Shown here: piece by piece, positions 29,930 to 39,142 of the stretch
Layout of the letters: each line of letters starts with the position of its first letter
How positions within the stretch are numbered: position 1 is the stretch's first letter
NCBI GenBank assembly: GCA_963755825.1
Contig: CAVWLA010000001.1
Location: 2,666,001-2,730,000, forward strand
Reading direction: 5' to 3'
From: DATBQN01 sp963755825
GTDB lineage: Bacteria; Acidobacteriota; Thermoanaerobaculia; Multivoradales; UBA5704
Length of the DNA stretch: 64,000 nucleotides
Notes under the pieces: generated by a model
What the model was told of the DNA's origin: nothing
What the model saw: the letters and a program-made list of their open reading frames with translations, nothing else
Databases searched by the model: none
Translations under genes and position numbers: made by a program

Positions 29930-30883
29930 TCAGAGCTTCAGCTTCGCCATCAGGTTCTTGATCGCGCCGGCGCTCTGCATGACATAGAAGTGGACCGAGG
30001 GGACGCCGTGCGCGAGGAGCTCCTCGACCTGGCGGACGGCCCAGCGGGTGCCGATCTCCGCGGTGTGCTCCGGCGCCGCGGCCGACACCTCGCCGGCGAG
30101 CTCCTGGGGGACGTCGACGTAGAAGTTGCGCGGGATGTTGGTGAGCTGGTTCTGGCGGGTGAGGATCTTGAGGCCGGGGACGATCGGCACCGTCACGCCG
30201 TCGGCGCGGCAGGCCTCGACGTAGCGGAAGAAGTGGCGGTTGTCGAAGAACATCTGGGTGACGATGTAGTCCGCTCCCGCCTCCTGCTTCTCGCGCGCCC
30301 GGCGCACGTCCGCGAGCAGGTTGGGAGACTCGAAGTGCTTCTCCGGATAGCCGCCGACGCCGATGCAGAAGCTCGACGGCTGGGCGTCGAGGAGGTCCTG
30401 CTCGAGGTACTTGCCGCGGTTCATGGCGGCGATCTGGCTCACCAGGTCGACGGCGTAGTGGTTGGCGCTGCGCCCGTGCTGCAGCGGCTTCTGATAGCCG
30501 CTGTCGTCGCCGCGCACCGCCAGCACGTTGTCGATGCCGAGGAACTTGAGCTCGATCAGGAAGTCCTCTGTCTCCTCGCGGGTGAAGCCCTGGCAGAGGA
30601 TGTGCGGCACGGCGTCGACGTCGTACTTGTTCTGGATCAGCGCGCAGACGCCCAGGGTGCCGGGGCGCTTGCGCTTCACCCGCCGCTGGATGACTCCCTG
30701 CGGCGTCTCCTCGTAGATCACCTCGGCGGCGTGGCTGGTGATGTCGATGAACGGCGGGTCGTACTTGACGAGATCGTCGATCAGGGCGAGGAGGCCCTTG
30801 ACGTCGCCGCCGCGCAGCGGCGGGATGATCTCGAAGCTGATGAGCGGCCGCTCGGCGCGCGCCAAGTGCTCGGTGACTTTCAT
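29930..30883 (-). CDS. metF: Methylenetetrahydrofolate reductase
   Basis: A 317-residue TIM-barrel flavoprotein that reduces 5,10-methylene-THF to 5-methyl-THF, the methyl donor for MetH. Motifs: SFEIIPPLRGG (catalytic Glu), FIDITSHAAEV, HILCQGFTREETEDFLIELKFLGIDNVLAVRGD, ADYIVTQMFFDN and PIVPGLKILTRQNQL. Length is usual for bacterial MetF. It lies upstream of metH on the same strand with 300 nt between, part of which looks like a riboswitch, so metH has a separately controlled leader. Confidence 0.96.
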   Translation of the reverse strand: MKVTEHLARAERPLISFEIIPPLRGGDVKGLLALIDDLVKYDPPFIDITSHAAEVIYEETPQGVIQRRVKRKRPGTLGVCALIQNKYDVDAVPHILCQGFTREETEDFLIELKFLGIDNVLAVRGDDSGYQKPLQHGRSANHYAVDLVSQIAAMNRGKYLEQDLLDAQPSSFCIGVGGYPEKHFESPNLLADVRRAREKQEAGADYIVTQMFFDNRHFFRYVEACRADGVTVPIVPGLKILTRQNQLTNIPRNFYVDVPQELAGEVSAAAPEHTAEIGTRWAVRQVEELLAHGVPSVHFYVMQSAGAIKNLMAKLKL

Positions 30884-31027
30884 CGCGGGAGGTGGCGGTC
30901 GGTGCCGTCGTCGAGAGCGGCAGGGGGCTGAGCCGCGTCCACGGAGCGTATCCGCGGCGCCTCCGGGCGGTCAAGCGACGGCGAAAGGAGTCGCCAGCGC
31001 GCCGCGGGCGCGGATAGAGTCCTCCCC

Positions 31028-31108
31028 ATGCCATCGATCCTTCGCCAGCCGGGCCGGCGGCCGCGCGCCGGCGCGCCGCGCTGCCCCTCGAGCCGGCGCT
31101 GCCGATGA
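31028..31108 (+). CDS. Possible 26-residue leader ORF coupled to the sugar transferase
   Basis: ATG at 31028 opens a 26-codon frame whose TGA overlaps the ATG of the sugar transferase gene (ATGA at 31105). A -10-like TAGAGT ends 7 nt before this ATG, so the message could be leaderless, and the transferase gene has no Shine-Dalgarno of its own. The peptide is Arg/Pro-rich with two Cys. Chance is possible for such a short frame. Confidence 0.35.
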   Translation: MPSILRQPGRRPRAGAPRCPSSRRCR

Positions 31109-32514
31109 AGCCGGTGACACCCTCGTTCGTCGAGACCCGTCTCTTCCGCACCCTGCGGCCGATCGGCGACCTCGGCGCGGCGGCCGCCGCCCTCGGCATC
31201 GCCTTCCTCGTCCGCATCGCGCTGCCGCTGCCGTTCACCGTCGGCCCGCTGCCGCTCGATCGCCTGCGCCTCGCCGCCTTCGGCCTCCCCGCCACGCTCG
31301 CCGCGCAGCTCGTCGCCCTCTACGTCTTCGGCGCCTACGACCCGCCGCGGACCGGCGCCGGCCCGGACGTCGGCCGGCGCCTCGCCGCCGCCGCCGCCGC
31401 CGCCGGCCTCGCCCTCGCCGGCTTCTTCTTCCTCGCCAACCGCCCCTTCCCGCGCTCGGTCCTCGTCCTCTACGTCGCCTTGGACTACGCCGCCCTCGCC
31501 GCCTGGCGCTTCCTCCTCGAGCGCGGCGACCGCGGCAGCCCGCGGCGGGTGGCGATCGTCGGCAGCGGCGAGCCGGCGCGCGAGGTGGCGGCGGCGATCG
31601 CCGCCGACCGCCACGGCCTCACCGTCGCCGGCTACGTGGTGCCGCCGGGCGAGGACCTCGCCGAGCGAGCGGGCGACGAGTCGGCCCTCGGTCCCTGCCT
31701 CGGCCGCCCGGAAGACCTCCCCGCCCTCCTCGCCTCGGGTGCGGTCGACGACGTGATCCTGGCGGCCGCCGGCGACTCATGGCAGACGCGGCTGATCGAC
31801 GGCCTCGCCGGCAGCCGCCCGGACCACACCAACGTCCTCCTCCTCCCCGGTCCGTTCGAGAGCCTCATCGGCCGCATGCGCTACCGTTCTCTCCACGACC
31901 TGCCGCTGATCGAGGTGGTGCGCGAATCGGAGTGGCGGATCAACCGCCCGGTCAAGCGCCTGGTGGACATCGTCGTCGGCGCCGCCCTCCTCCTCGCCGC
32001 CCTCCCCGTCCTCGCCGCCTGCGCGCTGGCGGTCGAGCTCACCTCGCCGGGGCCCATCCTCTACGCCCAGGTGCGCATCGGCCGCGACCACCGCCGCTTC
32101 ACCCTCTGGAAGCTGCGCACCATGCGCCAGGACGCCGAGAGCGAGGGCGACGAGCTGCTGGCGCGGCCGGACGACCCGCGCCTCACCCCGGTCGGCGCCT
32201 TCCTCCGCCGCCTCCGCCTCGACGAGATCCCGCAGCTCGTCAACGTCCTCGACGGCAGCATGAGCCTGGTCGGTCCGCGCCCCGAGCGGCCCGGCTTCGT
32301 ACAGCGCTACCTCGCCGAGGTGCCGGGCTACGCCGAGCGCTTCTCGCTCGCCCCCGGCCTGACCGGCCTCGCCCAGGTCAATGGCGACTACCACTCGAGC
32401 CCGCACAACAAGCTGCGCTACGAGCTCGCCTACATGGGCAACTGGTCGCTCTGGCTCGACCTCTCGATCCTCCTGCGCACGGTGAAGATCGTGCTCACCT
32501 CGCGCGGCGTCTGA
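31105..32514 (+). CDS. Polyprenyl-phosphate glycosyl-1-phosphate transferase (EPS initiation)
   Basis: A 469-residue inner-membrane enzyme of the WbaP/PssY/WcaJ type that puts the first sugar-1-phosphate on undecaprenyl phosphate. Four or five N-terminal TM segments (about 20-135), a Rossmann-like CoA-binding-fold middle (RRVAIVGSGEPAREVAAAI), another TM (about 290-312), then the catalytic domain: SPGPILYAQVRIGRDHRRFTLWKLRTM, RLRLDEIPQLVNVLDGSMSLVGPRPE, and LAPGLTGLAQVNG. All signature motifs are intact. It opens the EPS region and precedes the small peptide gene. Confidence 0.95.
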   Translation: MKPVTPSFVETRLFRTLRPIGDLGAAAAALGIAFLVRIALPLPFTVGPLPLDRLRLAAFGLPATLAAQLVALYVFGAYDPPRTGAGPDVGRRLAAAAAAAGLALAGFFFLANRPFPRSVLVLYVALDYAALAAWRFLLERGDRGSPRRVAIVGSGEPAREVAAAIAADRHGLTVAGYVVPPGEDLAERAGDESALGPCLGRPEDLPALLASGAVDDVILAAAGDSWQTRLIDGLAGSRPDHTNVLLLPGPFESLIGRMRYRSLHDLPLIEVVRESEWRINRPVKRLVDIVVGAALLLAALPVLAACALAVELTSPGPILYAQVRIGRDHRRFTLWKLRTMRQDAESEGDELLARPDDPRLTPVGAFLRRLRLDEIPQLVNVLDGSMSLVGPRPERPGFVQRYLAEVPGYAERFSLAPGLTGLAQVNGDYHSSPHNKLRYELAYMGNWSLWLDLSILLRTVKIVLTSRGV

Positions 32515-32578
32515 CGCCGCTGTCATCGCTCGTCCTACATCCCAGGAGCACATTCGTAAGTTTCTTTGCGGCAATGAC

Positions 32579-32607
32579 TTGACCACTTTCCGCGATCGCG
32601 GTATCTT
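32579..32607 (+). promoter_or_regulatory. Promoter of the small peptide gene
   Basis: TTGACC (32579-32584), a 17-nt spacer and TATCTT (32602-32607). Transcription would start near 32614, about 94 nt before the GTG at 32708. This separates the peptide from the upstream transferase gene and rules out translation starting at 32579. Confidence 0.65.
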
Positions 32608-32707
32608 CATCTCAAAGCCACGGACAGCGCCCATCTCCAACGAGCACATCACCTGCTCGTCCGAAGCGGCTGAAGCGCGGGAGCGGTCCGGAGGCCGGGA
32701 GGGGAAC

Positions 32708-32890
32708 GTGCCGAAGACCGCCAAACCGCAGGCCGCGCCGTCGCTCGACTCGAGAAGCAACAAGAGGCCGTACCAGCGGCCCCAGATCCTGCACCGCGAG
32801 CCGCTCGAGGTCATGGCATCGGTCTGCGCTCCCCACCCTCCCGCCAAGGGCAATCCCGGCGTCTGCCCGCAGGGTCCGATCTCTTCGTAG
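32708..32890 (+). CDS. 60-residue RiPP-precursor-like peptide with YxxPxI motif
   Basis: A peptide starting at GTG 32708, 3 nt after a strong GGGAGGGG ribosome-binding site. The N-terminal third is basic and Pro/Ala-rich; the middle has KRPYQRPQILHREPLEVM (Y22, P25, I27); the C-terminal third has Cys40 and Cys53 and ends GPISS. YxxPxL/I is the leader motif bound by PqqD-like recognition domains in lasso peptides, and a PqqD-like protein, a radical SAM/SPASM enzyme and an HprK-like kinase are encoded 5-8 kb away. No signal peptide or membrane segment. I infer a modified-peptide precursor; lasso cyclase genes are absent, and the product is unknown. Confidence 0.75.
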   Translation: MPKTAKPQAAPSLDSRSNKRPYQRPQILHREPLEVMASVCAPHPPAKGNPGVCPQGPISS

Positions 32891-33003
32891 GTGCCGGCTC
32901 CAGCGCCGCCCGCCGGGTGGAGCGGCGCGGCTTGAACGTCCAGAGTGCTTGCGCTACCGTAGAAACGAATCCTTCATCAAATCCTCCTGCCCGCGAGGCG
33001 CCG

Positions 33004-36000
33004 ATGCGACTGCCAGCGACTGATTCCACCTCCCTCGGCATCCGTGCCGCCGCCGCCCTCCTCTTCGCCGCGGCGCTCCTCACCGCGAGCGGCCACGGCG
33101 AGGCCGCCTCGACCGGCCAGACCGCCCTCTTCATGCCGGCGGGCAGCGGCGCGGCGACCAACGACGGCGACTTTGTCTCCTCGAACGTGCCGAACGGCGG
33201 GGTCACCGGCCTCAACACCAGCTACCACTACTTCATCGAGGTGCCGCCCGGGCTCGCTCGCCTTCGGGTGCAGATCTTCGACGCCGACGTCGGCGCCGGC
33301 GGCGCCGCCGAGGCGAACGCCGGCCGCGACCGCGCCCGCACCGCCTTCAGCACCGCGGTGAGATATACGCTGATCCGGCCTGACGGCTCCACCGCGGCGA
33401 CGCTCAACTGCAGCGCCACCGTCTCGGCGACCTGCCCGGACAATGCCTGGGTGAGCCTTCAGGACAGCGCGACGGCGCAGAACACCGCCGCCGGGCACTG
33501 GGAGGTGCGGGTCGACCAGCACTCCACCATCACGGCGGGCGACGACCTCAACGCCTTCGGCCTCCGCGCCGACGACGGCGACGAGACGAGCGGCGGCACC
33601 GAGCTGCCGATCTACTACGACTCGCAGACCGCCTACGGCGTCAACCCGCCGACCACCCCGACCGGGTTCCTCAGCCGCGCCTACACGGTCTACCCCTACG
33701 TCACCTCCGGCTGCAACATGTCGGAGAACGACTTCGACTACGACAGCGACTCGGGCACCGTCGGCTCGGTGGTCCTGCACAGCCGCACCTCGGCGTTCAC
33801 ACAGACCGTCCCGAGCACCGACCTGTCGATGAACAACGAGTGGGTGCGCAACGCGGTCTCCGGCTGGACCTCGGATGTCGACTCGCTCGACTACGGCGTC
33901 TGGCCGACCACGGTGACGATCACCTCCTACATCAACGGTGGCCAGAACGGCAACTACTCGAACGTCTACTTCGCCAACCTCAACGCCGCGGCGAACCCGC
34001 CGGCCGCCAACCCGACGACCAACGCTTTCCGCGTCTACCTGCCGACCGACGGCGGCACGGCGCCGGTCAAGCCATACCTCGAGCAGCAGCTCCGCTTCAC
34101 GGGATCGGGCGGCGCCGACGGCCCCAACCCGCCCGTCGTCGGCAGCGACTCGGTGTTCACCGTCACCGTGCGGGTGGTCAACCCGACCGCCAAGCCCATC
34201 ACCTTCTCAGCCGCCAACCTGGTGACCGCCAACGTCCCCGGGCCGGTGGCGAACGTCAAGTACGACGGCATCGCGCAGGTGAGCCAGGGCACCATCACGG
34301 CGCAGCCGGCGGTCAACGGCATCGGCAACGTGACCTGGAACCCCGGCACGCTCGCCGCCGGCACCACCGCGCTCCTCGCCTACCGCGTCATCGTGCACCC
34401 GACGACGACGGGACAGCGCATCGTCGTCACCGGCGCGGCGGCCTCCGCCAACGGCACGCGGGCGCAGTGGCTCGACGAGACCGGCAACACCACCCAGACG
34501 CGCGCCACCTACCTCTTCGGACCGCTCTGCGAGCTGGCGGCGACCCAGGGTCTGGTCACCGCGGCGGTCCTCTCCTCCTTCCGCGCCATCGACGCCGACG
34601 GCGCCGTCGAGGTCGAATGGAAGACTGCCTCCGAGGCCGGCACGCTGGGCTACTACCTCTACCGGCGGGACGCCGCGAGCGGCCGCTGGACGAAGGTCCA
34701 CGACGGCCTCCTCTTCGCCCTCGTCGGCGCGCCGCAGGGAGGCGTCTACCGCTTCCGGGACGAGGGAGCCTCCTCGCGCACGCCGCAGACCTATCGCTTG
34801 GTGGAGGTCGACGCCGGCGGCCGGCGGCGCAGCTTCGGGCCCTACACGGTGACCGCCGAAGCGGCGGAGCGCGATGTGCCGACGGCCTCCTCAGGCGCAC
34901 TGCCGGCGCCCTTCGCGCACGCCGCCCATCTCGGCGTCCGGCGGCCGGCGCCGGCCGCCGACAATGCGGTCGCTCCGCGCGCCGCCGCGATCGTGCCCGG
35001 CGCCAACTTGACCGACGGCGTGCGCATCGGCGTCCAGCAGGACGGCCTCTATCGTCTGGCGAGCGCCGACCTCGCGAGCGCCTTCGGCGTGCCGCAGAAG
35101 CAGATCGAGAACCTGATCGCCAAGGGCAACCTCGCGCTCACCCTCGGCGGCCAGCCGGTCGCCTGGGTCGCCGATTCGACCGACAAGCAGAGCATCCACG
35201 GGTTGCTCTTCTACGGCCAGGCGATCGACAGCCTCTACAGCGTCGAGAACGCCTATCGCCTCGCCGTCGGCAGCGGCCTGGCGATGGCGAGCGAGCCGTC
35301 GGCGGGCGCCGGCGCGGGCACGGCGCCGAGCTTCGCCGCCAAGCGCCATACCGAGCAGGACCTCTTCCCGGCGACCGCGCTCCCCCTCGACCCGACCTCC
35401 GGCTACTGGTTCTGGGACTTTGTCGAGGCCGGCGATCCCACCAACAGCAAGAAGACCTTCACGCTCGACGCCCCCGGCCTCGCCGCCGGCGGCACCGCAT
35501 CGCTCACCGTCAACCTGCACGGCGCCAGCGCCTCGGGGGTGCCCTCCGAGCATCACATCGCGGTCAGGCTCAACGGCACGGCGCTGGGCGACACGCATTT
35601 CGACGGCATCACCGCGCAGAGCGCCACCTTCGCCGTCGATCCGGCGCTCCTCACGGCGGCGGGCAACCAGGTCGTCGTCCAGGGGATCCTCGACTCCGGC
35701 GTGCCCTACACCATCGTCTACGTCGACTCCTTCGACCTCACCTACCCGCGCGCCTTCCAGGCCCAGGGCGATTCGCTGGCCTTCCAGAGCGCTGCGGGCG
35801 CCGTCTCGATCGGCGGCTTCTCGAGCCCGGCGATCCGCCTGCTCGATCTCGCCTCGCCGCTCCAGCCGCGCCAGGTGGCGGGCGCCGTGACGGCGAGCGA
35901 CGGCGCCGGCGGCACCGCGGTGCGCTTCGTTCCGGCGGCACCCAACGCTCCGTACCTCGCCGCCGGACCGACCGCTCTCCAGTCGCCGGCAAGCCTGCGG

Positions 36001-37125
36001 CCATGGCTGGACCTCGGCCTGCACTCGATCGCCAACCGGGCCGACTACCTGGTGCTGACGACCGCCGCCCTACGGGCGCCGGCCGAGCGGCTGGCCGCCT
36101 ATCGAGCCGCCCAAGGTCTGACGACCCAGGTGGTCGACGTCGAAGCGGTGATGGACGAGTGGAACGGCGGCCTGAACGATCCGCACGCCATCGCGGCGCT
36201 CCTCGCCTACGCCCGCGCTCACTGGGCGGCGCCGCCGCGCTACGTCGTGCTCGCCGGCGCCGGATCGCTCGACTACCGCAACCTGTTGGGTTTCGGCGAC
36301 AGCCTGGTGCCGCCGTTGATGGTCGCCAACAGCGGCGGCCTCTTCCCCTCCGACACCAGCTTCGTCGACTCCGGCAACGGCGTGCCGGCGACGGCGATCG
36401 GCCGCCTGCCGGCGACCACCGCCGCCGAGCTCGACGCCTATGTCGACAAGCTGATCGCCTACGAGGGCGACAGCGGCAGCGGCTGGGCGGGCCGCGCGGC
36501 CCTCCTCTCCGACGCCCCGGACGGGGCGGCCAACTTCGCGGCCAGCAACGACCAGGTCGGCGGTCTGCTGCGCACGGGGACGACCGCCGATCGCATCGAT
36601 CTCGGGTCGACGACCCTGGGCGCGGCGCGAAGCCAGCTCCTCTCCGACATCTCGCAGGGGACGGCGCTCATCGACTACCTGGGCCACGGCGGCCTCGACC
36701 GGCTCTCGTCCGGCGGGCTGCTCGCGAGCAGCGACGTAGCCGGCCTCACCAACGGCCCGCGCCTGCCGGTGCTCACCGCGATGACCTGCGTCATCAACCG
36801 CTTCGCGGTCCCCGGCATCCGCTCCCTTGGCGAGCTCCTCGTCGTCCAGCCGGCCGGCGGCACCGCCGCCGTATGGGCGCCCTCGGGCCTTTCGCTCGCC
36901 GGCGAGGCGCCGCTCCTCGCCGAGCGCTTCTACCGCCTCACCGCCAACCCGACGGCGGACGGCTCGCGCCTCGGCGACCTCGTCGTCCGCTCGCTCACCG
37001 AGTTCCAGCAGCTCGGCGGCAGCCCCTCGATGCTGCAGATCTACAGCCTGCTGGGAGACCCCGCCCTGAAGCTCAAGAGAGCCCCAACGCCGGCGACCCA
37101 CCCGAGCCCGGGTACCGGCGAGTAG
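33004..37125 (+). CDS. Exported C25 (gingipain-type) cysteine peptidase
   Basis: A 1373-residue secreted protein. Signal peptide about 1-35; a large N-terminal beta-rich region including possible DUF11-like and fibronectin-like modules (about 385-510, then AVEVEWKTASEAGTLGYYLYRR near 540); a middle jelly-roll-like part; and a C-terminal C25 domain (about 1015-1355). The catalytic pair is visible: His about 1228 in DYLGHGG and Cys about 1262 in AMTCVIN, 34 residues apart as in gingipain. No type IX secretion C-terminal domain is evident. It starts at ATG 33004, 113 nt after the peptide gene. It may mature surface proteins or process the neighbouring peptide, but this is inference. Confidence 0.85.
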   Translation: MRLPATDSTSLGIRAAAALLFAAALLTASGHGEAASTGQTALFMPAGSGAATNDGDFVSSNVPNGGVTGLNTSYHYFIEVPPGLARLRVQIFDADVGAGGAAEANAGRDRARTAFSTAVRYTLIRPDGSTAATLNCSATVSATCPDNAWVSLQDSATAQNTAAGHWEVRVDQHSTITAGDDLNAFGLRADDGDETSGGTELPIYYDSQTAYGVNPPTTPTGFLSRAYTVYPYVTSGCNMSENDFDYDSDSGTVGSVVLHSRTSAFTQTVPSTDLSMNNEWVRNAVSGWTSDVDSLDYGVWPTTVTITSYINGGQNGNYSNVYFANLNAAANPPAANPTTNAFRVYLPTDGGTAPVKPYLEQQLRFTGSGGADGPNPPVVGSDSVFTVTVRVVNPTAKPITFSAANLVTANVPGPVANVKYDGIAQVSQGTITAQPAVNGIGNVTWNPGTLAAGTTALLAYRVIVHPTTTGQRIVVTGAAASANGTRAQWLDETGNTTQTRATYLFGPLCELAATQGLVTAAVLSSFRAIDADGAVEVEWKTASEAGTLGYYLYRRDAASGRWTKVHDGLLFALVGAPQGGVYRFRDEGASSRTPQTYRLVEVDAGGRRRSFGPYTVTAEAAERDVPTASSGALPAPFAHAAHLGVRRPAPAADNAVAPRAAAIVPGANLTDGVRIGVQQDGLYRLASADLASAFGVPQKQIENLIAKGNLALTLGGQPVAWVADSTDKQSIHGLLFYGQAIDSLYSVENAYRLAVGSGLAMASEPSAGAGAGTAPSFAAKRHTEQDLFPATALPLDPTSGYWFWDFVEAGDPTNSKKTFTLDAPGLAAGGTASLTVNLHGASASGVPSEHHIAVRLNGTALGDTHFDGITAQSATFAVDPALLTAAGNQVVVQGILDSGVPYTIVYVDSFDLTYPRAFQAQGDSLAFQSAAGAVSIGGFSSPAIRLLDLASPLQPRQVAGAVTASDGAGGTAVRFVPAAPNAPYLAAGPTALQSPASLRPWLDLGLHSIANRADYLVLTTAALRAPAERLAAYRAAQGLTTQVVDVEAVMDEWNGGLNDPHAIAALLAYARAHWAAPPRYVVLAGAGSLDYRNLLGFGDSLVPPLMVANSGGLFPSDTSFVDSGNGVPATAIGRLPATTAAELDAYVDKLIAYEGDSGSGWAGRAALLSDAPDGAANFAASNDQVGGLLRTGTTADRIDLGSTTLGAARSQLLSDISQGTALIDYLGHGGLDRLSSGGLLASSDVAGLTNGPRLPVLTAMTCVINRFAVPGIRSLGELLVVQPAGGTAAVWAPSGLSLAGEAPLLAERFYRLTANPTADGSRLGDLVVRSLTEFQQLGGSPSMLQIYSLLGDPALKLKRAPTPATHPSPGTGE

Positions 37126-37166
37126 GGGGTTCTCGCGCCGGTGATTCGGCGCGATCGCACAAACCC

Positions 37167-37193
37167 AAAGGCCCGGCGCAAGCCGGGCCTTTT
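37167..37193 (+). terminator. Intrinsic terminator after the C25 peptidase gene
   Basis: An 11-bp stem (37167-37177 with 37182-37192) closed by a GCAA tetraloop and ending in TTTT, 41 nt after the peptidase stop. Confidence 0.9.
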
Positions 37194-37223
37194 CCGCCTG
37201 CCGCACACACCAGGGAGTGATCG

Positions 37224-37604
37224 ATGATGAGCCGCCGTCCCCTCCGCATCCTGTCCGCCCTTCTTCCCTTCGTCCTCGCCGCGTCCGCCCTCGCGGCCCA
37301 GGACGCGGCGAAGGTGTCGCCCAAGACCGTCCACGTCCGCCTCGAGAACGACAGGGTGCGCGTCCTCGAAGCGACGAGCGAGCCCGGCGACCGCGAGGCC
37401 ATGCACTCCCACCCCGCGAACGTCGTCTACGTGATCGAGGGCGGCACCCTCCGCATCACGACCCCGGACGGCAAGTCGAGCCTCGTCACCTTCAAGACCG
37501 GCGACACGATCTGGCGCGAGCCGGTCACCCACGCCGCCGAGAACGTCGGCAAGACGAGGTTCCACGTGCTGATCGTCGAGCTGAAGCCGGGGGACCATCG
37601 GTAG
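37224..37604 (+). CDS. Secreted cupin-domain protein
   Basis: A 126-residue protein with a signal peptide (about 1-25, ending ALAAQ) and a single small cupin fold: HSHPANVVYVIEGGTLRI carries the HxH metal ligands and the Gly-rich turn, and THAAENVGKTRFHVLIVEL closes the barrel. GGGAG lies 6 nt before ATG 37224 (an adjacent ATG at 37227 is equally possible). Substrate unknown. It is convergent with the radical SAM gene, with 36 nt between. Confidence 0.85.
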   Translation: MMSRRPLRILSALLPFVLAASALAAQDAAKVSPKTVHVRLENDRVRVLEATSEPGDREAMHSHPANVVYVIEGGTLRITTPDGKSSLVTFKTGDTIWREPVTHAAENVGKTRFHVLIVELKPGDHR

Positions 37605-37640
37605 AGCGGCTCACCGTCCCAGGCGAGGCCGCGGTCACCC

Positions 37641-38810
37641 TCAGACGATCGGCAGCAGCACTCTCTTCGTTTTGCCCTCAGCTTCGAGGCCCTGCGCTTC
37701 GAGCGCCAGCTCCATGCGGCGCTCGGCCTGGGGGTAGACGGCGAGAGGGTCGTCGCTGAAGGTGGCGGCGGCTCCGGGGCAGAAGTTGAGGAGGGCGCCG
37801 GCGGCTCCGTAGCCGTCGACCAGCTGTTTGGCGCGGGCGGTCAAGCCACGGATCTCGGCGAGGTCGGCGGAGCCGGACCAGATCTCGCGGAGCGAGCGCT
37901 GATGGAGGTTCCCCACCGCGCGGCGCCACTGCACGCAGGGGTAGACGTTGCCGTAGGGATCGACGGCGATCCCCGAGGAGCCGGCGCCGCAGTGCTTCTG
38001 GGGCGAGCCGGCCATGGTGCCGTCGTCGCCGGCCTTGCCGATCGACGGCCCCGGCGCGCGGGCCGCGCCGCTCGCAGATGGCGCTCCGGCCGCGCCGCTC
38101 GGCGATGGCTCGCCGGCGGCGGCGTTTGCCTCCTGCCAGCGCCGCGCCCGCTCCGCCTGCACCGCGAAGAGATTGAGGATGCCCTCGCGGCTGGGGGTGA
38201 CGGCGAGCGGATCGCGGTTGCCGTCGTCTCGCGGGGTGACCTCGGGGTCGACCTGAAAGGCGAGCCCGAGCGTCTCGACGAGGTCGAACATCGCCTCGAT
38301 CTCCCCCTCGTTCCAGGCGGTGAGCGTGCTGTTGACCTTCACCCGCAGCCCCAGCGTGCGCATCTCCTGGAGGTTGGCGAGCAGGCGGTCGAAGCTCCCC
38401 GGCACCCGCGTCTGGCGGTCGTGGGTGGCGGCGGTGGCGCCGTGCAGGCTGACCTCGACGAGGAAGGGATCGACCTCCTCGCGCAGGCGCCGCGCCAGCT
38501 CGCCGCGCAGCGCGTGGCCGTTCGACTTGATGCGCAGCACGAAGCCGAGCTCGCGGGCGCGGCGGCCGAGGGCGAGGAAATCGGGGTGGGCGAGCGGCTC
38601 GCCGCCGCTCAGGGTGAGGTTGAGCACGCCGAGCTCGGCGAGCTCGGCGAAGAGCGCGAAGTACTGCTCGCGGGCGAGCGGCCGGCCCGCCGCGCCGAGA
38701 TCGTTGTAGCAGAAGAAGCAGTCGAGGTTGCAGCGGTAGGTGAGCTCGACGAGGACCGAGAACAGCCGGTTCTCTTCCCAGGTCTTGGCGAGGATGCGGC
38801 CGAGGCTCAC
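37641..38810 (-). CDS. Radical SAM/SPASM peptide-modifying enzyme
   Basis: A 389-residue enzyme. The radical SAM cluster is CNLDCFFC (Cys27, Cys31, Cys34), followed by NLTLSGGEPLAHPDF (the GGE motif). The C-terminal SPASM region has CGAG...GNVYPCVQW and FCPG for auxiliary iron-sulfur clusters. An Ala/Gly/Pro/Ser-rich insert (about 235-270) separates the two and is unusual. Relatives (PqqE, AlbA, mycofactocin MftC) modify RiPP peptides. The GTG start overlaps the stop of the PqqD-like gene (GTGA), so both are made together. The likely substrate is the peptide at 32708. Confidence 0.9.
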   Translation of the reverse strand: MSLGRILAKTWEENRLFSVLVELTYRCNLDCFFCYNDLGAAGRPLAREQYFALFAELAELGVLNLTLSGGEPLAHPDFLALGRRARELGFVLRIKSNGHALRGELARRLREEVDPFLVEVSLHGATAATHDRQTRVPGSFDRLLANLQEMRTLGLRVKVNSTLTAWNEGEIEAMFDLVETLGLAFQVDPEVTPRDDGNRDPLAVTPSREGILNLFAVQAERARRWQEANAAAGEPSPSGAAGAPSASGAARAPGPSIGKAGDDGTMAGSPQKHCGAGSSGIAVDPYGNVYPCVQWRRAVGNLHQRSLREIWSGSADLAEIRGLTARAKQLVDGYGAAGALLNFCPGAAATFSDDPLAVYPQAERRMELALEAQGLEAEGKTKRVLLPIV

Positions 38811-39142
38811 GGGCGGTCTCCGGCGATCTCGAGGAGCCCGGCCGCGGCCAGATCGCGGGCGCCGGCGACGAGGTCCTCCGCCAGCACCGCGGGCGCCACG
38901 TCGAACTCCGCGGCGAGCGCCTCGGCGATGGCGGCGAGCGGCGTCGAGCCGTCCGCCAGCTCGAGCAGCCGCGAGGCCGTCTCGTTCAGCACCAGCACCT
39001 CGGCGGCCTCCTGGACGACCACCACCGCCTCGCCGTCGACGATGCGGAAGCGCACGTCGGAGCGCCGCCGGAGCACGCTCGCCGGGCGGATCTCGGGATC
39101 GGATGCGGGGTCGGGGCCGGCCGCCTGATCGTCGAAGCTCAT
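38807..39142 (-). CDS. PqqD-family peptide-binding protein
   Basis: A 111-residue protein with the PqqD/RRE fold pattern: RPASVLRRRSDVRFRIVDGEAVVVVQEAAEVLVLNETASRLLELADG, then a winged-helix-like segment (LAAIAEALAAEFDVAPAVLAEDLVAGARDLAAAGLLEI). PqqD-like domains bind the leader of RiPP precursors and hand them to the radical SAM partner. It overlaps the HprK-like gene upstream (ATGA) and the radical SAM gene downstream (GTGA), an arrangement that fixes the stoichiometry. Confidence 0.9.
   Translation of the reverse strand: MSFDDQAAGPDPASDPEIRPASVLRRRSDVRFRIVDGEAVVVVQEAAEVLVLNETASRLLELADGSTPLAAIAEALAAEFDVAPAVLAEDLVAGARDLAAAGLLEIAGDRP

Noticed and set aside
32579..32890. Longer version of the small peptide starting at 32579
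   Set aside because: That start falls inside the -35 box of the likely promoter and has no ribosome-binding site, whereas GTG 32708 has a strong one.
32708..32890. Classical lasso peptide precursor
   Set aside because: There is no asparagine-synthetase-like cyclase or B2-type protease in the window, and the core lacks the usual Gly1 and Asp/Glu7-9 layout.
33840..37220. 1126-codon open frame in another plus frame of the C25 peptidase gene
   Set aside because: Its translation is Arg/Pro-rich low complexity, while the other frame carries signal peptide and catalytic motifs.
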